From a virus: 47,954 bases of DNA. This document shows positions 1 to 8,167 of the stretch, piece after piece. A program made the translations under genes and the position numbers. Positions within the stretch are counted from its first letter, which is position 1. The number at the start of each line of letters is the position of its first letter. Below the pieces are notes generated by a model, which was given only the letters and a program-made list of their open reading frames with translations, was not told where the DNA came from and did no database searches. The stretch covers positions 1 to 47,954 of the IMG/VR virus record IMGVR_UViG_3300047359_000988; one strand, written 5' to 3'.

Positions 1-1407
1 CATTCCGTCTGCATCAAGTATAGGCTGTGTAATAGCATCCATGTAGCCATTCATTATTTTAGTAAGTCCTTTAACGTCATCGCCAAAAGACTCACCAAGG
101 GGAGTAAACCCTCTTAGGTCTGAGAACACAATTGATACTTCTTTCTTCATACCTTCTTTTATAAGTGCAGGGTTTTCTTGCAACATACGCACCACGGTTG
201 GTGATGCATATCCCGCAAACTGTTTTTTAATTTCTTGTTTCTGCAAATACTCGCTTACGAATCGATTAAAAACAGCATGTAAACTAACCAACACAAATGC
301 TAGTATAGGCATAGTAACATCTAATAGATACAAGTACTCTTGCCATGCATATAACGCACCGTACGCAAGTCCTCCTACTACTGTAACTATTACTATACCT
401 ACAGCCCAAAAAGGCGCAAGTGAAGCAACTACAATAGCAAGTAAACTTACTACCGCTGTTGTGGCTAGTTCTGCTAGATCAGCCCAAAATGGCCTTTCAA
501 TTTGGTCACCGTCTAATACAGTTTGTAGTGTTACAGCCGCAGGTATATAATTATATTGCGGACCTGTTGGACTTGCAATAAATCCACCTAAGCCTTCTGC
601 TGTTAGTCCTATGACAACAGTACGACCTTGGAACTCGTTAAAGTTATCCTTAGTCGCACTAATTGTGTCAAACGTTTTATTCCAACGTAACCAGATTTGT
701 CCATTAGGGTCAGTGTTAATAATTGGGTAACTCGGAACACGGATCTTTTCAATGCCACCCTCGTTGGCTTTGATTTGATAAGATGGTTGACCTGTGGCTA
801 ATCTAATCACCTCTACTGCGAGTGATGGGTACGTATCCCCCTGGATACGCATGATCAAAGGTACACGGCGTACTACACCGTCTATCTCAGGTGCTGTGTT
901 TATAACTCCAACACCTCCGGCATTTTGACCTAGTAGAGGAATAGGACCCAACATGCCTGGCCATTCAAACAGAAATGGTAATGGGTTTCCTATCTTGGCA
1001 ACTCCGCGAGGAACGGAATTTTTGTTGACTGATGTAGTTCCTGTTTGGGCAATTACTACACCATTATCTGCAAGTGCATCGGCTAATGCTTCGTCTCCAC
1101 CTAATCTATCAGGTTCAGAAAAAAGTATAGGTATTACAATAATACCTGCACCTGCTTCTCGAAGTTTCCAGACTATATCTGCAATTACTTCGCGCTTCCA
1201 GGGCCACTGACCATACTTCTCAATGGCGGCCTCGTCAATAGCAACAATGCCAATATCCTGGGATTGCAATGGCTCATCGGTTAGTTGAAGTAGATCGAAT
1301 TGCTTGAGCCGAGCTGTTTCCACTACGGTGCTATTACCATAATGAATCATCCATATTATTAAGGCCGTGATAATTGCCACTGACCAGTGTGTAATGTACT
1401 TCGTCAT
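1..1407 (-). CDS. CHASE2-domain class III nucleotide cyclase (3' end outside window)
   Basis: The reading frame opens at an ATG at 1407 and is still open at base 1 (469 codons seen). An N-terminal membrane helix (about residues 5-22) is followed by a CHASE2 sensor-like region to about residue 290. Two or three hydrophobic helices come next (about 310-390), then the start of a class III adenylate/guanylate cyclase domain near residue 420 (VSIVFSDLRGFTPLGES), whose Asp is a metal ligand in this family. Known role of the family: extracytoplasmic sensing coupled to cAMP or cGMP synthesis. No clear ribosome site is seen. It ends the curli/FecR gene run, and CHASE2 cyclases are often found beside FecR genes in bacteria. 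Whether it makes cAMP or cGMP cannot be judged, because the substrate-specifying residues lie outside the window. Confidence 0.88.
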   Translation of the reverse strand, partial: MTKYITHWSVAIITALIIWMIHYGNSTVVETARLKQFDLLQLTDEPLQSQDIGIVAIDEAAIEKYGQWPWKREVIADIVWKLREAGAGIIVIPILFSEPDRLGGDEALADALADNGVVIAQTGTTSVNKNSVPRGVAKIGNPLPFLFEWPGMLGPIPLLGQNAGGVGVINTAPEIDGVVRRVPLIMRIQGDTYPSLAVEVIRLATGQPSYQIKANEGGIEKIRVPSYPIINTDPNGQIWLRWNKTFDTISATKDNFNEFQGRTVVIGLTAEGLGGFIASPTGPQYNYIPAAVTLQTVLDGDQIERPFWADLAELATTAVVSLLAIVVASLAPFWAVGIVIVTVVGGLAYGALYAWQEYLYLLDVTMPILAFVLVSLHAVFNRFVSEYLQKQEIKKQFAGYASPTVVRMLQENPALIKEGMKKEVSIVFSDLRGFTPLGESFGDDVKGLTKIMNGYMDAITQPILDADGM

Positions 1408-1417
1408 ACTGTATTTA

Positions 1418-1522
1418 TTATAGCATAGACACGGCTATAAGAAAGCCGATGTTTAGTCCAATTGAACATACAAATGCAAAGTCTTTCCAAAAGTTGTACT
1501 TAATATATTCTTGTTCTTCCAT
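1418..1522 (-). CDS. 34-residue single-helix membrane micro-protein
   Basis: An ATG overlaps the stop codon of the upstream gene (TAATG), and the frame runs 34 codons to a TAA 10 nt before the cyclase start. The product has a charged N-terminus (MEEQEYIKYNFWKD) and one hydrophobic helix (about residues 15-33). The position between the coiled-coil gene and the cyclase, and the coupled start, support a real gene. Function is unknown. It may be a small membrane partner of the cyclase. Confidence 0.55.
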   Translation of the reverse strand: MEEQEYIKYNFWKDFAFVCSIGLNIGFLIAVSML

Positions 1523-1821
1523 TATTTTTTGCCCATTAGTTTTGCTTTTAGTAGATCTAAGTCTTTATTACCTTGCGACTGCTTTTCACCGCTTGGTTGT
1601 AAATTATTTCTTTTTGATCGTTGTGCTTCTTCCACCATGAACTTGGCTTGTGCCTGTGAATCGTTATTGGATTTGTTTCGGCGGCCAATAGTGCGTTCCA
1701 TAGCGGCGATCCTTCTCTTAATTGAATTGATTTTTGATTGGAGATCATCTTCAAATGCCCTTTCTGCGACAGCCTCGTCGCTGTTAGTTTTACAAATTAA
1801 ATTGCATAACCATTGCCTCAT
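1522..1821 (-). CDS. Small charged coiled-coil protein, unknown function
   Basis: The product is 99 residues, highly charged and predicted helical (Lys/Arg/Glu/Gln-rich from residue 20 on), with no signal peptide and no motif I recognise. The start lies 7 nt after the stop of the curlin gene, and the stop overlaps the start of the 34-residue protein, so it belongs to the same transcript. The N-terminus carries two Cys residues (C6, C10). It is probably a cytoplasmic accessory protein of the surface/signalling block; no function can be assigned. Confidence 0.6.
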   Translation of the reverse strand: MRQWLCNLICKTNSDEAVAERAFEDDLQSKINSIKRRIAAMERTIGRRNKSNNDSQAQAKFMVEEAQRSKRNNLQPSGEKQSQGNKDLDLLKAKLMGKK

Positions 1822-1828
1822 GCTGTAT

Positions 1829-3025
1829 TTAGTATTGTGTTACGCTAATGCTACATCCGCTAGGGTTATTGCATATACTTGTCATTGTGTATGATTTTGC
1901 TGAATTGCTGTGTTGTTCTAAACTAAAGTTATATGCTGGCCCATATGTACTTGACAAGTCAATAGTTGCACTGTGTGAGCCGCCACCGTGTTGATTTACA
2001 TCAACTAGATTGTAGTTGCCTTCTATGTCAAGATCAAGATATGTTGAGCCTTGGTTTCCATTTTGCGCCACATCAACATTATTGTCGTCTCCGTCTATGT
2101 CAACATACATTGTGTGAGCACCATTTTTACGTTGTGATAAGTTTACTTCATTATCGTCGCCAATTATACCAGCGTTTAATTCGTGTGATGCCCAACAACA
2201 GTTTGCGGCTTGATCAGTTTGTGCTGAATGAAAGACATTGTTATCACCTGTAATAGCAACATATGCGTCGTGGTCGCCACCTTCGGTTGAGTCAGTAGTA
2301 CCATCTATCTGCTTGCCTTGCCATATTTTTACGTTGTTATCATCACCCGTTAGTACCAGTCTACCAAAGTTGCTTTCGCCTCCACCGCCTTGATAACCAT
2401 CTACGGTGTTGTCATTTCCTATAACAGCAATTTCTGCTTGTTCGTATTGTGATCCGTTTTGTGTTAGTGTTAGTGTATTCCTGTCGCCAGTAAGTGGTGT
2501 GTTGCCGTAGCCATACACCATATGATTGTTACCGTCTTGGTCAATAACAATAGTATTGTCGTCTCCGTTTGCTTCGACTGCAACTACGTTATCATCACCA
2601 TCTTGTGTAACTGTAATGCTTTGATCATAGTCGCCGCCATTACCAACTTCAACCGCCGCATAGTTGTCGTTGCCTGTTTGTGTAACGGCAAGCACACAAT
2701 TATTACCGTGACAGTCTAAACGTGCTTCGTTGTCGTTGCCTGTTTGAGTTGCGTTACTAATACCGTTGCCAGCAGACGTATAAACTTTTATAGCATTACC
2801 ATCACCTGTTTGGTTGTATGTTGTACTAGTATTGTTGCCACTAATTGTTGCTTTGCTAGTGCCACCTGACAGACCAGTAACTGTATTATCATCACCGTCT
2901 TGTGAGATAGTCAAGTTAGTATTGTCACCTATTTGGTTTATGTATATTTCATTAGCCATACAGGATTGGGCACCAAAGTATAATAGTATTACTAAAATTC
3001 CTAAGTGTGTTCCTGTAAGTTTCAT
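1829..3025 (-). CDS. Secreted curlin-repeat protein (CsgA/CsgB-like, large)
   Basis: The product is 398 residues with a signal peptide (about residues 1-24, ending near CMANE). The mature part is a chain of repeats of the form Q-x-G-x-x-N-x-x-x-x-x-(Q), for example NQIGDNTNLTISQDGDDN, rich in Asn, Asp and Gly. This is the amyloid-forming curlin pattern, with many more repeats than the five of enteric CsgA. It ends in SISVTQY, like the Gln-Tyr end of CsgA. Several Cys pairs (around residues 105-112 and in the second half) are unusual for curlin. The start overlaps the FecR stop by 4 nt. Expected route: Sec export, then secretion through CsgG encoded upstream. Confidence 0.85.
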   Translation of the reverse strand: MKLTGTHLGILVILLYFGAQSCMANEIYINQIGDNTNLTISQDGDDNTVTGLSGGTSKATISGNNTSTTYNQTGDGNAIKVYTSAGNGISNATQTGNDNEARLDCHGNNCVLAVTQTGNDNYAAVEVGNGGDYDQSITVTQDGDDNVVAVEANGDDNTIVIDQDGNNHMVYGYGNTPLTGDRNTLTLTQNGSQYEQAEIAVIGNDNTVDGYQGGGGESNFGRLVLTGDDNNVKIWQGKQIDGTTDSTEGGDHDAYVAITGDNNVFHSAQTDQAANCCWASHELNAGIIGDDNEVNLSQRKNGAHTMYVDIDGDDNNVDVAQNGNQGSTYLDLDIEGNYNLVDVNQHGGGSHSATIDLSSTYGPAYNFSLEQHSNSAKSYTMTSICNNPSGCSISVTQY

Positions 3026-4170
3026 TGTCCTTGCCTTATGTCTATAGCATTAGTACCGTTACCTAATCTATAATCTAAAACAGCTTCGCCTTGCTGTTCC
3101 ATGTTGATAATATATCCGCTTGCTTGAGATAGCCTTAACTGAAGATTATTAACAACACCTAAATCCGTTCTTTGTACTACCCAATTTGGGTCTTGTTTAT
3201 CTAGTGTTATTCTTGTTTTATCATCATACCCAAATTTCTGATCTGCAAAAAATTGTTCGTTTTGTTTGTCTAGTTCATTTCTAAACAATGCCGCAAGAGC
3301 TAAGTTTAATTGATCTATCATGTCGTACAATAGCTCGCCTAAATAGTAATCTGCTCCTCTTGATAATTCTGTTGCCCATATATCTTTGATGCTGTCTGTA
3401 AGTGCATCACCATCAAGTACATCTGTTTCTAAAAAATCAATATCTAAGAATTCAAACTGAGCTTTTTGTTTTTTAAGTATTTCTATTTCTTCTTCATCGT
3501 AAGGACTACGCTTTCTTAATATTAGAAGTGTTCCTATTTGATTTTCGTCTATGTCTAGTACCAATGGCTTTGACGGCTTTTGGTAACTACTTTTAATTTG
3601 TGTTGTTTGAAATGCTTGATTCATAATAACAAAACCTGTGTCGCTTTCAACACTAATTTCGCCTACTATACATGTACCGTTAGTATCACAACTAGGTAGC
3701 AATGTAACCATTGTACCACCTATTTCGTCTACAAGCATTATGAAATCTGTACCACGTACTCCGATTGTTGCACTTGGTGTTCTTATTTTAACGTTTTGTT
3801 GGTAACGTTTTGCTATTTGTCCACTAGCATATCTTACTGTGCCTAGTGACGCTTTTAAACTGATAGACCCTATATCATTAGCAGGATCATATACAAACTC
3901 ATCGATTAATAGTCTGCTATGGTCTGTGAGATCGACACGGGTGTCGTCCACAAAGTCAATACGCATCTTACCTTTTGCGGTAACCGCTGTATCCATACTT
4001 TGTACACCAACACCCGTACCTCCTTCAATAACCTGACGATTCCTTTCCAGTACACCAGAACCTTTTATTTCGCCTATAGACCCTGCATCAGAGTTGGCGA
4101 ACGCCGGCAAACTGGAAAGGAGCACACATAATGCTATGCCCGACTTAATCAGATTGTGTAATATCAACAT
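3022..4170 (-). CDS. Exported FecR-domain protein with curlin-like C-terminal tail
   Basis: A signal peptide (MLILHNLIK..., cleaved near AFANS) is followed by a FecR domain at about residues 25-190, with the typical core FVDDTRVDLTDHSRLLIDEF and TPSATIGVRGTDF. A helical middle follows, then a last 45 residues that look like curlin repeats (GNGTNAIDIRQGQ). FecR domains are periplasmic and bind surface or cell-wall partners or act in signalling. The fusion to a curlin-like tail suggests a nucleator or anchor for the neighbouring amyloid proteins (inference). The frame extends to a GTG at 4182; I prefer the ATG at 4170. Either start overlaps the preceding curlin gene (by 26 or 38 nt). Confidence 0.82.
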   Translation of the reverse strand: MLILHNLIKSGIALCVLLSSLPAFANSDAGSIGEIKGSGVLERNRQVIEGGTGVGVQSMDTAVTAKGKMRIDFVDDTRVDLTDHSRLLIDEFVYDPANDIGSISLKASLGTVRYASGQIAKRYQQNVKIRTPSATIGVRGTDFIMLVDEIGGTMVTLLPSCDTNGTCIVGEISVESDTGFVIMNQAFQTTQIKSSYQKPSKPLVLDIDENQIGTLLILRKRSPYDEEEIEILKKQKAQFEFLDIDFLETDVLDGDALTDSIKDIWATELSRGADYYLGELLYDMIDQLNLALAALFRNELDKQNEQFFADQKFGYDDKTRITLDKQDPNWVVQRTDLGVVNNLQLRLSQASGYIINMEQQGEAVLDYRLGNGTNAIDIRQGQ

Positions 4171-4849
4171 CTTGGTTATCACCGCTAAATGTAGCTTCTA
4201 TAATATTATCACCTAAACCGCTTTGTGTAATATCATAAGTGCTACCGCCGCCAGTTACATCTATATTAATAGTATGTCCGCTAACGTCTCCGTTACCGTC
4301 TACATCAATTGTAAATGTATTGCCACTTGAAGCAAGACTTGCACTGTTATCATTAACTAATGTAAGTGCAACACTTTCGCCGTCTATGTTAGATGTAATC
4401 GTGTTTCCGTCACCGTCAACAGTAAAGTTCGCTACTAAGTCTTGTGCGTCTGCTGATTCACCTAAATATATTGCAAATGCGTTTGTGTCACCATTTGTTG
4501 TTATGTTTGCCGTTACGTTTTCGCAATTGGTACCTGAAGTTTGATCGCAAGTCATAGCTACTGTATTACTATTACCGATAAAACTCCATGTTCCTGTATA
4601 CGTATTCCCTTTGATAACTGCCGCTATCGAGTTTGAATCACCTTGCTGTGTAATACTAAATGTCATATCATCGCCATCTAGTGTTACATCAGTTTGTGAT
4701 GTTCCAATCACGTTGTTAGAACCATCTTGAATGATATCTAAGTCTAAATTATCGCCAACCTGGGTGATATAGATATCATTAGCAAACGATGGAACAGTTA
4801 TTAAAAGTGATACGCATGCTACTAACATACCGTATGTTATATTTCTCAT
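4145..4849 (-). CDS. Secreted curlin-repeat protein (smaller paralogue)
   Basis: The product is 234 residues with a signal peptide to about residue 23 (SFANDIY). The mature N-terminus (IYITQVGDNLDLDIIQDGSNN) closely resembles that of the 398-residue curlin protein, so the two are paralogues. Further GxxN repeats run to the end (GDNQDVDITQSD). It lies 3 nt after csgG, whose final codons (GAG GGC) supply the ribosome site. It is a likely second curli subunit. Which of the two is major subunit and which nucleator cannot be told from sequence. Confidence 0.85.
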   Translation of the reverse strand: MRNITYGMLVACVSLLITVPSFANDIYITQVGDNLDLDIIQDGSNNVIGTSQTDVTLDGDDMTFSITQQGDSNSIAAVIKGNTYTGTWSFIGNSNTVAMTCDQTSGTNCENVTANITTNGDTNAFAIYLGESADAQDLVANFTVDGDGNTITSNIDGESVALTLVNDNSASLASSGNTFTIDVDGNGDVSGHTINIDVTGGGSTYDITQSGLGDNIIEATFSGDNQDVDITQSD

Positions 4850-4852
4850 ATT

Positions 4853-5722
4853 TTAGCCCTCTTCTGAGTCATTTAATTCCTCAGATATTTCGTTTATTGT
4901 CTCTATAGATTCTTCAGCCTCTTCTTTGAATTTCCATAAGTCCCTGCGCTCGCCCTCAAAAATAAGTTCGATAACGCCCTGTTCTACAGCTGCCCTCACA
5001 GCGTAGTTTACAGGTTCATTGACTGAAAACCCAGCTTCTGTCTCTACTAATTTAGTTCCTAAATCAAAGAACTTAAAGATATCCGCTCCGGATCTATAAC
5101 TCGCGATTGTCTTTTCGGTTGCTATACTCATTAACACTTTCCCTGTGCTAACGCTTACTAGCCTCATGACTACAGTAACAGTGTCCACGCGGTACTCTGT
5201 CTGTATGCCTAAGCCTAAATATCTTGCGCCTGCCCCACCAACAGCCGTATTACTATCGTATCCTACTACACCGCCTTCTAGTATTAACCCTGCAAATAGC
5301 AAGGGCTTCATCGGTGTAGGACCAGTGGGAAGCTCTTTCTCGTAAACTTCTCGTGTCTGCCTAATTAATTGCCTTTCTTTTATTAAATTATCCATTCCAA
5401 CACGTTCGACAACATCAAACCATTGTCCGTTGCCTACGTCTTGTAGGGCCTTAATGACCCAAACTTCGCTACCTTGTGTAACCGCACTACTTAAACTTGC
5501 TACCATATCCGAAGGTTTACGTTGACCTGTTCTATCACTAAACTGGTATACAGCTATAGTAATCTTTTGTCCGTCAACACCTGGAACGTCTTCCAATCTC
5601 TTTTGGATTGGACTAGCCTGCAATGTTGGTGATGTGGCAGTGTCCTCAAGTATTTGTAAACTTGGGTTCATTGCACACCCGCCTAACATAGCAAGTGCCA
5701 CTAAGGCTGCAAGTATTTTCAA
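4853..5722 (-). CDS. csgG: CsgG-like curli secretion channel lipoprotein
   Basis: The product is 289 residues with a lipobox LAMLGGC (Cys16) for outer-membrane lipidation. The CsgG core is clear: IAVYQFSDRTGQRKP, then SSAVTQGSEVWVIKAL, then WFDVVERVGMDNLIKERQLIR, then the barrel-forming part around GLGIQTEYRVDTVTVVMRLV. In CsgG, nine copies form the outer-membrane pore that exports curli subunits. The start is a TTG overlapping the csgF stop (TTGA), with a strong GGGGGAG ribosome site 8 nt upstream. The acidic helical tail (last about 25 residues) is longer than in enteric CsgG. Confidence 0.93.
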   Translation of the reverse strand: MKILAALVALAMLGGCAMNPSLQILEDTATSPTLQASPIQKRLEDVPGVDGQKITIAVYQFSDRTGQRKPSDMVASLSSAVTQGSEVWVIKALQDVGNGQWFDVVERVGMDNLIKERQLIRQTREVYEKELPTGPTPMKPLLFAGLILEGGVVGYDSNTAVGGAGARYLGLGIQTEYRVDTVTVVMRLVSVSTGKVLMSIATEKTIASYRSGADIFKFFDLGTKLVETEAGFSVNEPVNYAVRAAVEQGVIELIFEGERRDLWKFKEEAEESIETINEISEELNDSEEG

Positions 5723-6189
5723 AAGTTAAACTCCCCCATTCCTGGAATTGATATCTCTGTTACAGTTCCATCCTCACCAGTAATAGTAAGTGTAATGGTT
5801 CCTGTTGTTGGATCTTTTACCCAACTAATAATATTACCTTCAACTTCTGCTGTACCTGCGTTGGTACAAGTATCGCCACAATCAGCAAACATACTGTCAA
5901 CCATCTGCTTGCTAAGTGTTGCATAAATTCTACTTTCTAAGTTTCTAATAAACTTATTTAGAACACTATTTTCTAGTTCTCTTTCAAGTCTATTAGCTTC
6001 GGCTTCTGCTTCCTTTCTAAGTTCTTGCTTACGATTATGTTGTAACTGTTCTACACTTAAAACGTGTGTAGAGTAACCGTTACCATAATGAAATGCTGGA
6101 TTTTTAAATTTCCATGTTAGTTCAGTTGCGCCGGCTGGCGAAAATACAAGTACTAGTGTTAGTGCTAGTAGTTGAGTTAGTCTCTTCAT
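5719..6189 (-). CDS. csgF: CsgF-like curli assembly factor
   Basis: The product is 156 residues with a signal peptide to about residue 21. After cleavage comes TELTWKFKNPAFHYGN, matching the CsgF N-terminal segment (TxxFxNPxFGGN) that inserts into the CsgG pore. The C-terminal beta region (TLTITGEDGTVTEISIPG) also fits CsgF. The charged helical middle is longer than usual. A good GGAGAT ribosome site precedes the ATG. It is the first gene of the block and overlaps csgG by 4 nt. A late-type box lies at 6243-6249. No csgE or csgC is visible. Confidence 0.85.
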   Translation of the reverse strand: MKRLTQLLALTLVLVFSPAGATELTWKFKNPAFHYGNGYSTHVLSVEQLQHNRKQELRKEAEAEANRLERELENSVLNKFIRNLESRIYATLSKQMVDSMFADCGDTCTNAGTAEVEGNIISWVKDPTTGTITLTITGEDGTVTEISIPGMGEFNF

Positions 6190-6242
6190 ATTTCATCTCC
6201 GTTGCGAACGCCCTCACGCTCTGTTCATCGAATTACCACATG

Positions 6243-6249
6243 TATTTAT
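6243..6249 (-). promoter_or_regulatory. Late-type promoter box upstream of csgF
   Basis: The box reads ATAAATA on the minus strand, about 54 nt before the csgF start. It matches the T4 late core (TATAAATA) and suggests the curli block is expressed late. Confidence 0.5.
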
Positions 6250-6272
6250 GCTTTGGTTCAGGAAGATTTTGC

Positions 6273-6293
6273 TGTAACAGCGGAAATGTTACA
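6273..6293 (-). terminator. Hairpin between the 377-residue gene and csgF
   Basis: A perfect 7-bp inverted repeat TGTAACA/TGTTACA with a 7-nt loop lies just after the stop of the upstream gene. The following minus-strand bases have only a weak T-run, so this is a weak terminator or a processing site. Confidence 0.35.
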
Positions 6294-6312
6294 AATGTAA
6301 TAGAATTTTGAT

Positions 6313-7446
6313 TTAGACTAGTGTGGCTTGCATGCTCATACCACGTTGTTGTCCGTTAAGGTATAGAGCGCCTAGTTTAAATTTATCAACAGCAACAGAT
6401 AAGTCTTCAAAGTGAAGTGTTGTAATGTTGTCGCCGCTTGCTTTCATTAATAACATACTTGTGAAGTCTTGCTTTGCTTTGTAACTTGCAAATGCTACAG
6501 GAGCAATAGTTCTAGTTGTATGATTAGGGTATGAATTAGCTGCGTTGTTGATCAAACTCTCATCTGCATTAGGATATGCATACTGTAATAAACGTTTGAA
6601 TATTTGTTTTTGTTCTTGAATCATAAGTGGAGTAGGCTGTGCGCCTTCTTCAACTTTTAAGTATTGTGGATCACTTAATACATCTACAATGTTAGGTAAT
6701 GTTTTTGCACTTTGACGTGTTGACTTAAACATACTAACACTCTTAGGACATTTCTTAGGATCTATTCTACTTTCAGAACTTCTAATGTAAGTGTCTAGTG
6801 GATAGTCGTTCATTGCTGTCCAACGTCCGCCACCTTTGCCGCCTGCTGATGTTTTAACTTCAACAAGGTCATTGCCGTATTTTAAATCATAACTTGCTTT
6901 AGGATCTGTACCTGCTGTAACCTTTCTGTGGAAACATGCAATAGCAAGTTCGCCTGGTCCTGCTTCACCTGCGTTTTTACCAATTAGACCCGGATCGTTA
7001 ATCATAGCCTTAAACATTGTTCTTGCTGTTTGACTACCTTCGAACCAAGTGTCCATTGATTGTGGTGTGCCTGACTTGTCAAATATTGCTTCTGGCTTAA
7101 TGCAATTTGTTGTAGCAAACTCTTTTAAGAATGCAACTTTGTCGTTAGTAGGAATTTCTAGCTCAATAATCATTTGTGCTAGTCTGTTAACAAATTTTTC
7201 TGCGTCACTATCTGATCTAAAATACTTTGTTGAAACTCTAGTAATGCCGCCTTTACGTAGTATAGATTCTACTCTGTGTAATACACTAGCATCATCTACA
7301 CGCATAACTCTATCAGCAACCTGTTGCTGTAAGTCTTTTACTTCTTTGTCGTCATACGTATCTGAACCAACATTGACATTGGCCATCTTTTTGGCAGGTA
7401 CTTCATCACCTGGTGCTTCGACTAATTTAAAATCTTGATAACGCAT
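6313..7446 (-). CDS. Putative virion protein with capsid-targeting-like N-terminus and nuclease-like motif
   Basis: The product is 377 residues. The N-terminus MRYQDFKLVEA resembles the T4 capsid-targeting peptide that ends at a (L/I)-x-E cleavage point for the head protease. In the middle, GPGELA (E166), YDLKYGND (D187/D193) and VEVKTS (E196-x-K198) have the spacing of a PD-(D/E)XK nuclease core. Both points are readings of motifs, not proven homology. A late-type box lies 24 nt upstream inside the pcyX 3' end. An internal head protein with nuclease activity is possible; otherwise the function is unknown. Confidence 0.5.
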   Translation of the reverse strand: MRYQDFKLVEAPGDEVPAKKMANVNVGSDTYDDKEVKDLQQQVADRVMRVDDASVLHRVESILRKGGITRVSTKYFRSDSDAEKFVNRLAQMIIELEIPTNDKVAFLKEFATTNCIKPEAIFDKSGTPQSMDTWFEGSQTARTMFKAMINDPGLIGKNAGEAGPGELAIACFHRKVTAGTDPKASYDLKYGNDLVEVKTSAGGKGGGRWTAMNDYPLDTYIRSSESRIDPKKCPKSVSMFKSTRQSAKTLPNIVDVLSDPQYLKVEEGAQPTPLMIQEQKQIFKRLLQYAYPNADESLINNAANSYPNHTTRTIAPVAFASYKAKQDFTSMLLMKASGDNITTLHFEDLSVAVDKFKLGALYLNGQQRGMSMQATLV

Positions 7447-7459
7447 GTATTGTTATTCC

Positions 7460-8167
7460 CTATATAGAATATTTATCTAATTTAGGAAACAACATGTCGG
7501 TACAGAACTTGTCTACATCTGCTTCTGCAAGTCCTAGTGTTTTCATTACGTTTGCTGTGTGAGGATTTTGTTGCTGATTTTCACAGTAATAGTTTTGTGC
7601 GGCTAGTGTCATAAACTTATCACCATAACCTTCAAACTGTGGAACTTCATCGAACCATGCTTCTAAGTTTGCTATTGCTAGATCAATTATTGAAACAGCC
7701 TCTTCTTCTGTACGCACATTGCCTGCGGCAATCATACTGTCTGTGAAGATGTTAGTTGCCCATTCTGGTAACTTACGTTGCTTAGTTGGTACAAAGTCTT
7801 TAACAGCATCTTTGTAGCCTTCAACCATAGGATGATCTTCGCCACCACTACTTGCACTAAAGTCATGAAAGGCACCAGTCATTTTGTTTTTGCCTGCTAT
7901 AACATCAAACCCGTATATAGGTGCATCGTTGTCTAGCGTAGGAAAACAACATACATGCATCATCCATAAGCCTTTAGACTCACGTGCATCTACAACGTCT
8001 ATATGCGCTCTGCGTACATTTTTATTAGCCCATACTCTGTTTACCCATCCATTGTCAGGTTGGTTAAAGTCTGCTAATCCTGGTTCGTCAAATTCTGTTG
8101 CATGCTTTTCAAATATTTCAATTATTTGATCTTGGCATTCAATCAGTCTGTTCCATATAATGCTCAA
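7460..8167 (-). CDS. pcyX: Ferredoxin-dependent bilin reductase, PcyX-like
   Basis: The product is 235 residues, the usual size of viral bilin reductases. The core MMHVCCFP (His71) and PIYGFDVIAGK (Asp88) aligns with the PcyA catalytic His88 and Asp105, with the same 17-residue spacing, followed by GAFHDFSAS. The C-terminal YCENQQQN...FPKLDKY segment also fits the family. These enzymes reduce biliverdin with ferredoxin electrons; PcyX enzymes from marine viruses make phycoerythrobilin. The start overlaps the end of the heme oxygenase gene by 29 nt, so substrate supply and use are co-transcribed. Subclass PcyX rather than PebS or PcyA is inferred from the non-cyanophage context. Confidence 0.85.
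   Translation of the reverse strand: MSIIWNRLIECQDQIIEIFEKHATEFDEPGLADFNQPDNGWVNRVWANKNVRRAHIDVVDARESKGLWMMHVCCFPTLDNDAPIYGFDVIAGKNKMTGAFHDFSASSGGEDHPMVEGYKDAVKDFVPTKQRKLPEWATNIFTDSMIAAGNVRTEEEAVSIIDLAIANLEAWFDEVPQFEGYGDKFMTLAAQNYYCENQQQNPHTANVMKTLGLAEADVDKFCTDMLFPKLDKYSI
7470..7476 (-). promoter_or_regulatory. Late-type promoter box before the 377-residue gene
   Basis: The box reads ATAAATA on the minus strand (preceded by TAG). It is inside the last codons of pcyX and 24 nt before the ATG of the next gene. Confidence 0.45.

Noticed and set aside
1412-1418. ATAAATA box just before the cyclase start
   Set aside because: It lies only 5 nt from the ATG and inside the micro-protein stop, leaving no leader; probably chance in AT-rich sequence.
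1829-3025. Repeated GATGATAAC-like DNA units
   Set aside because: They are explained by curlin protein repeats, not by a separate DNA repeat or array.
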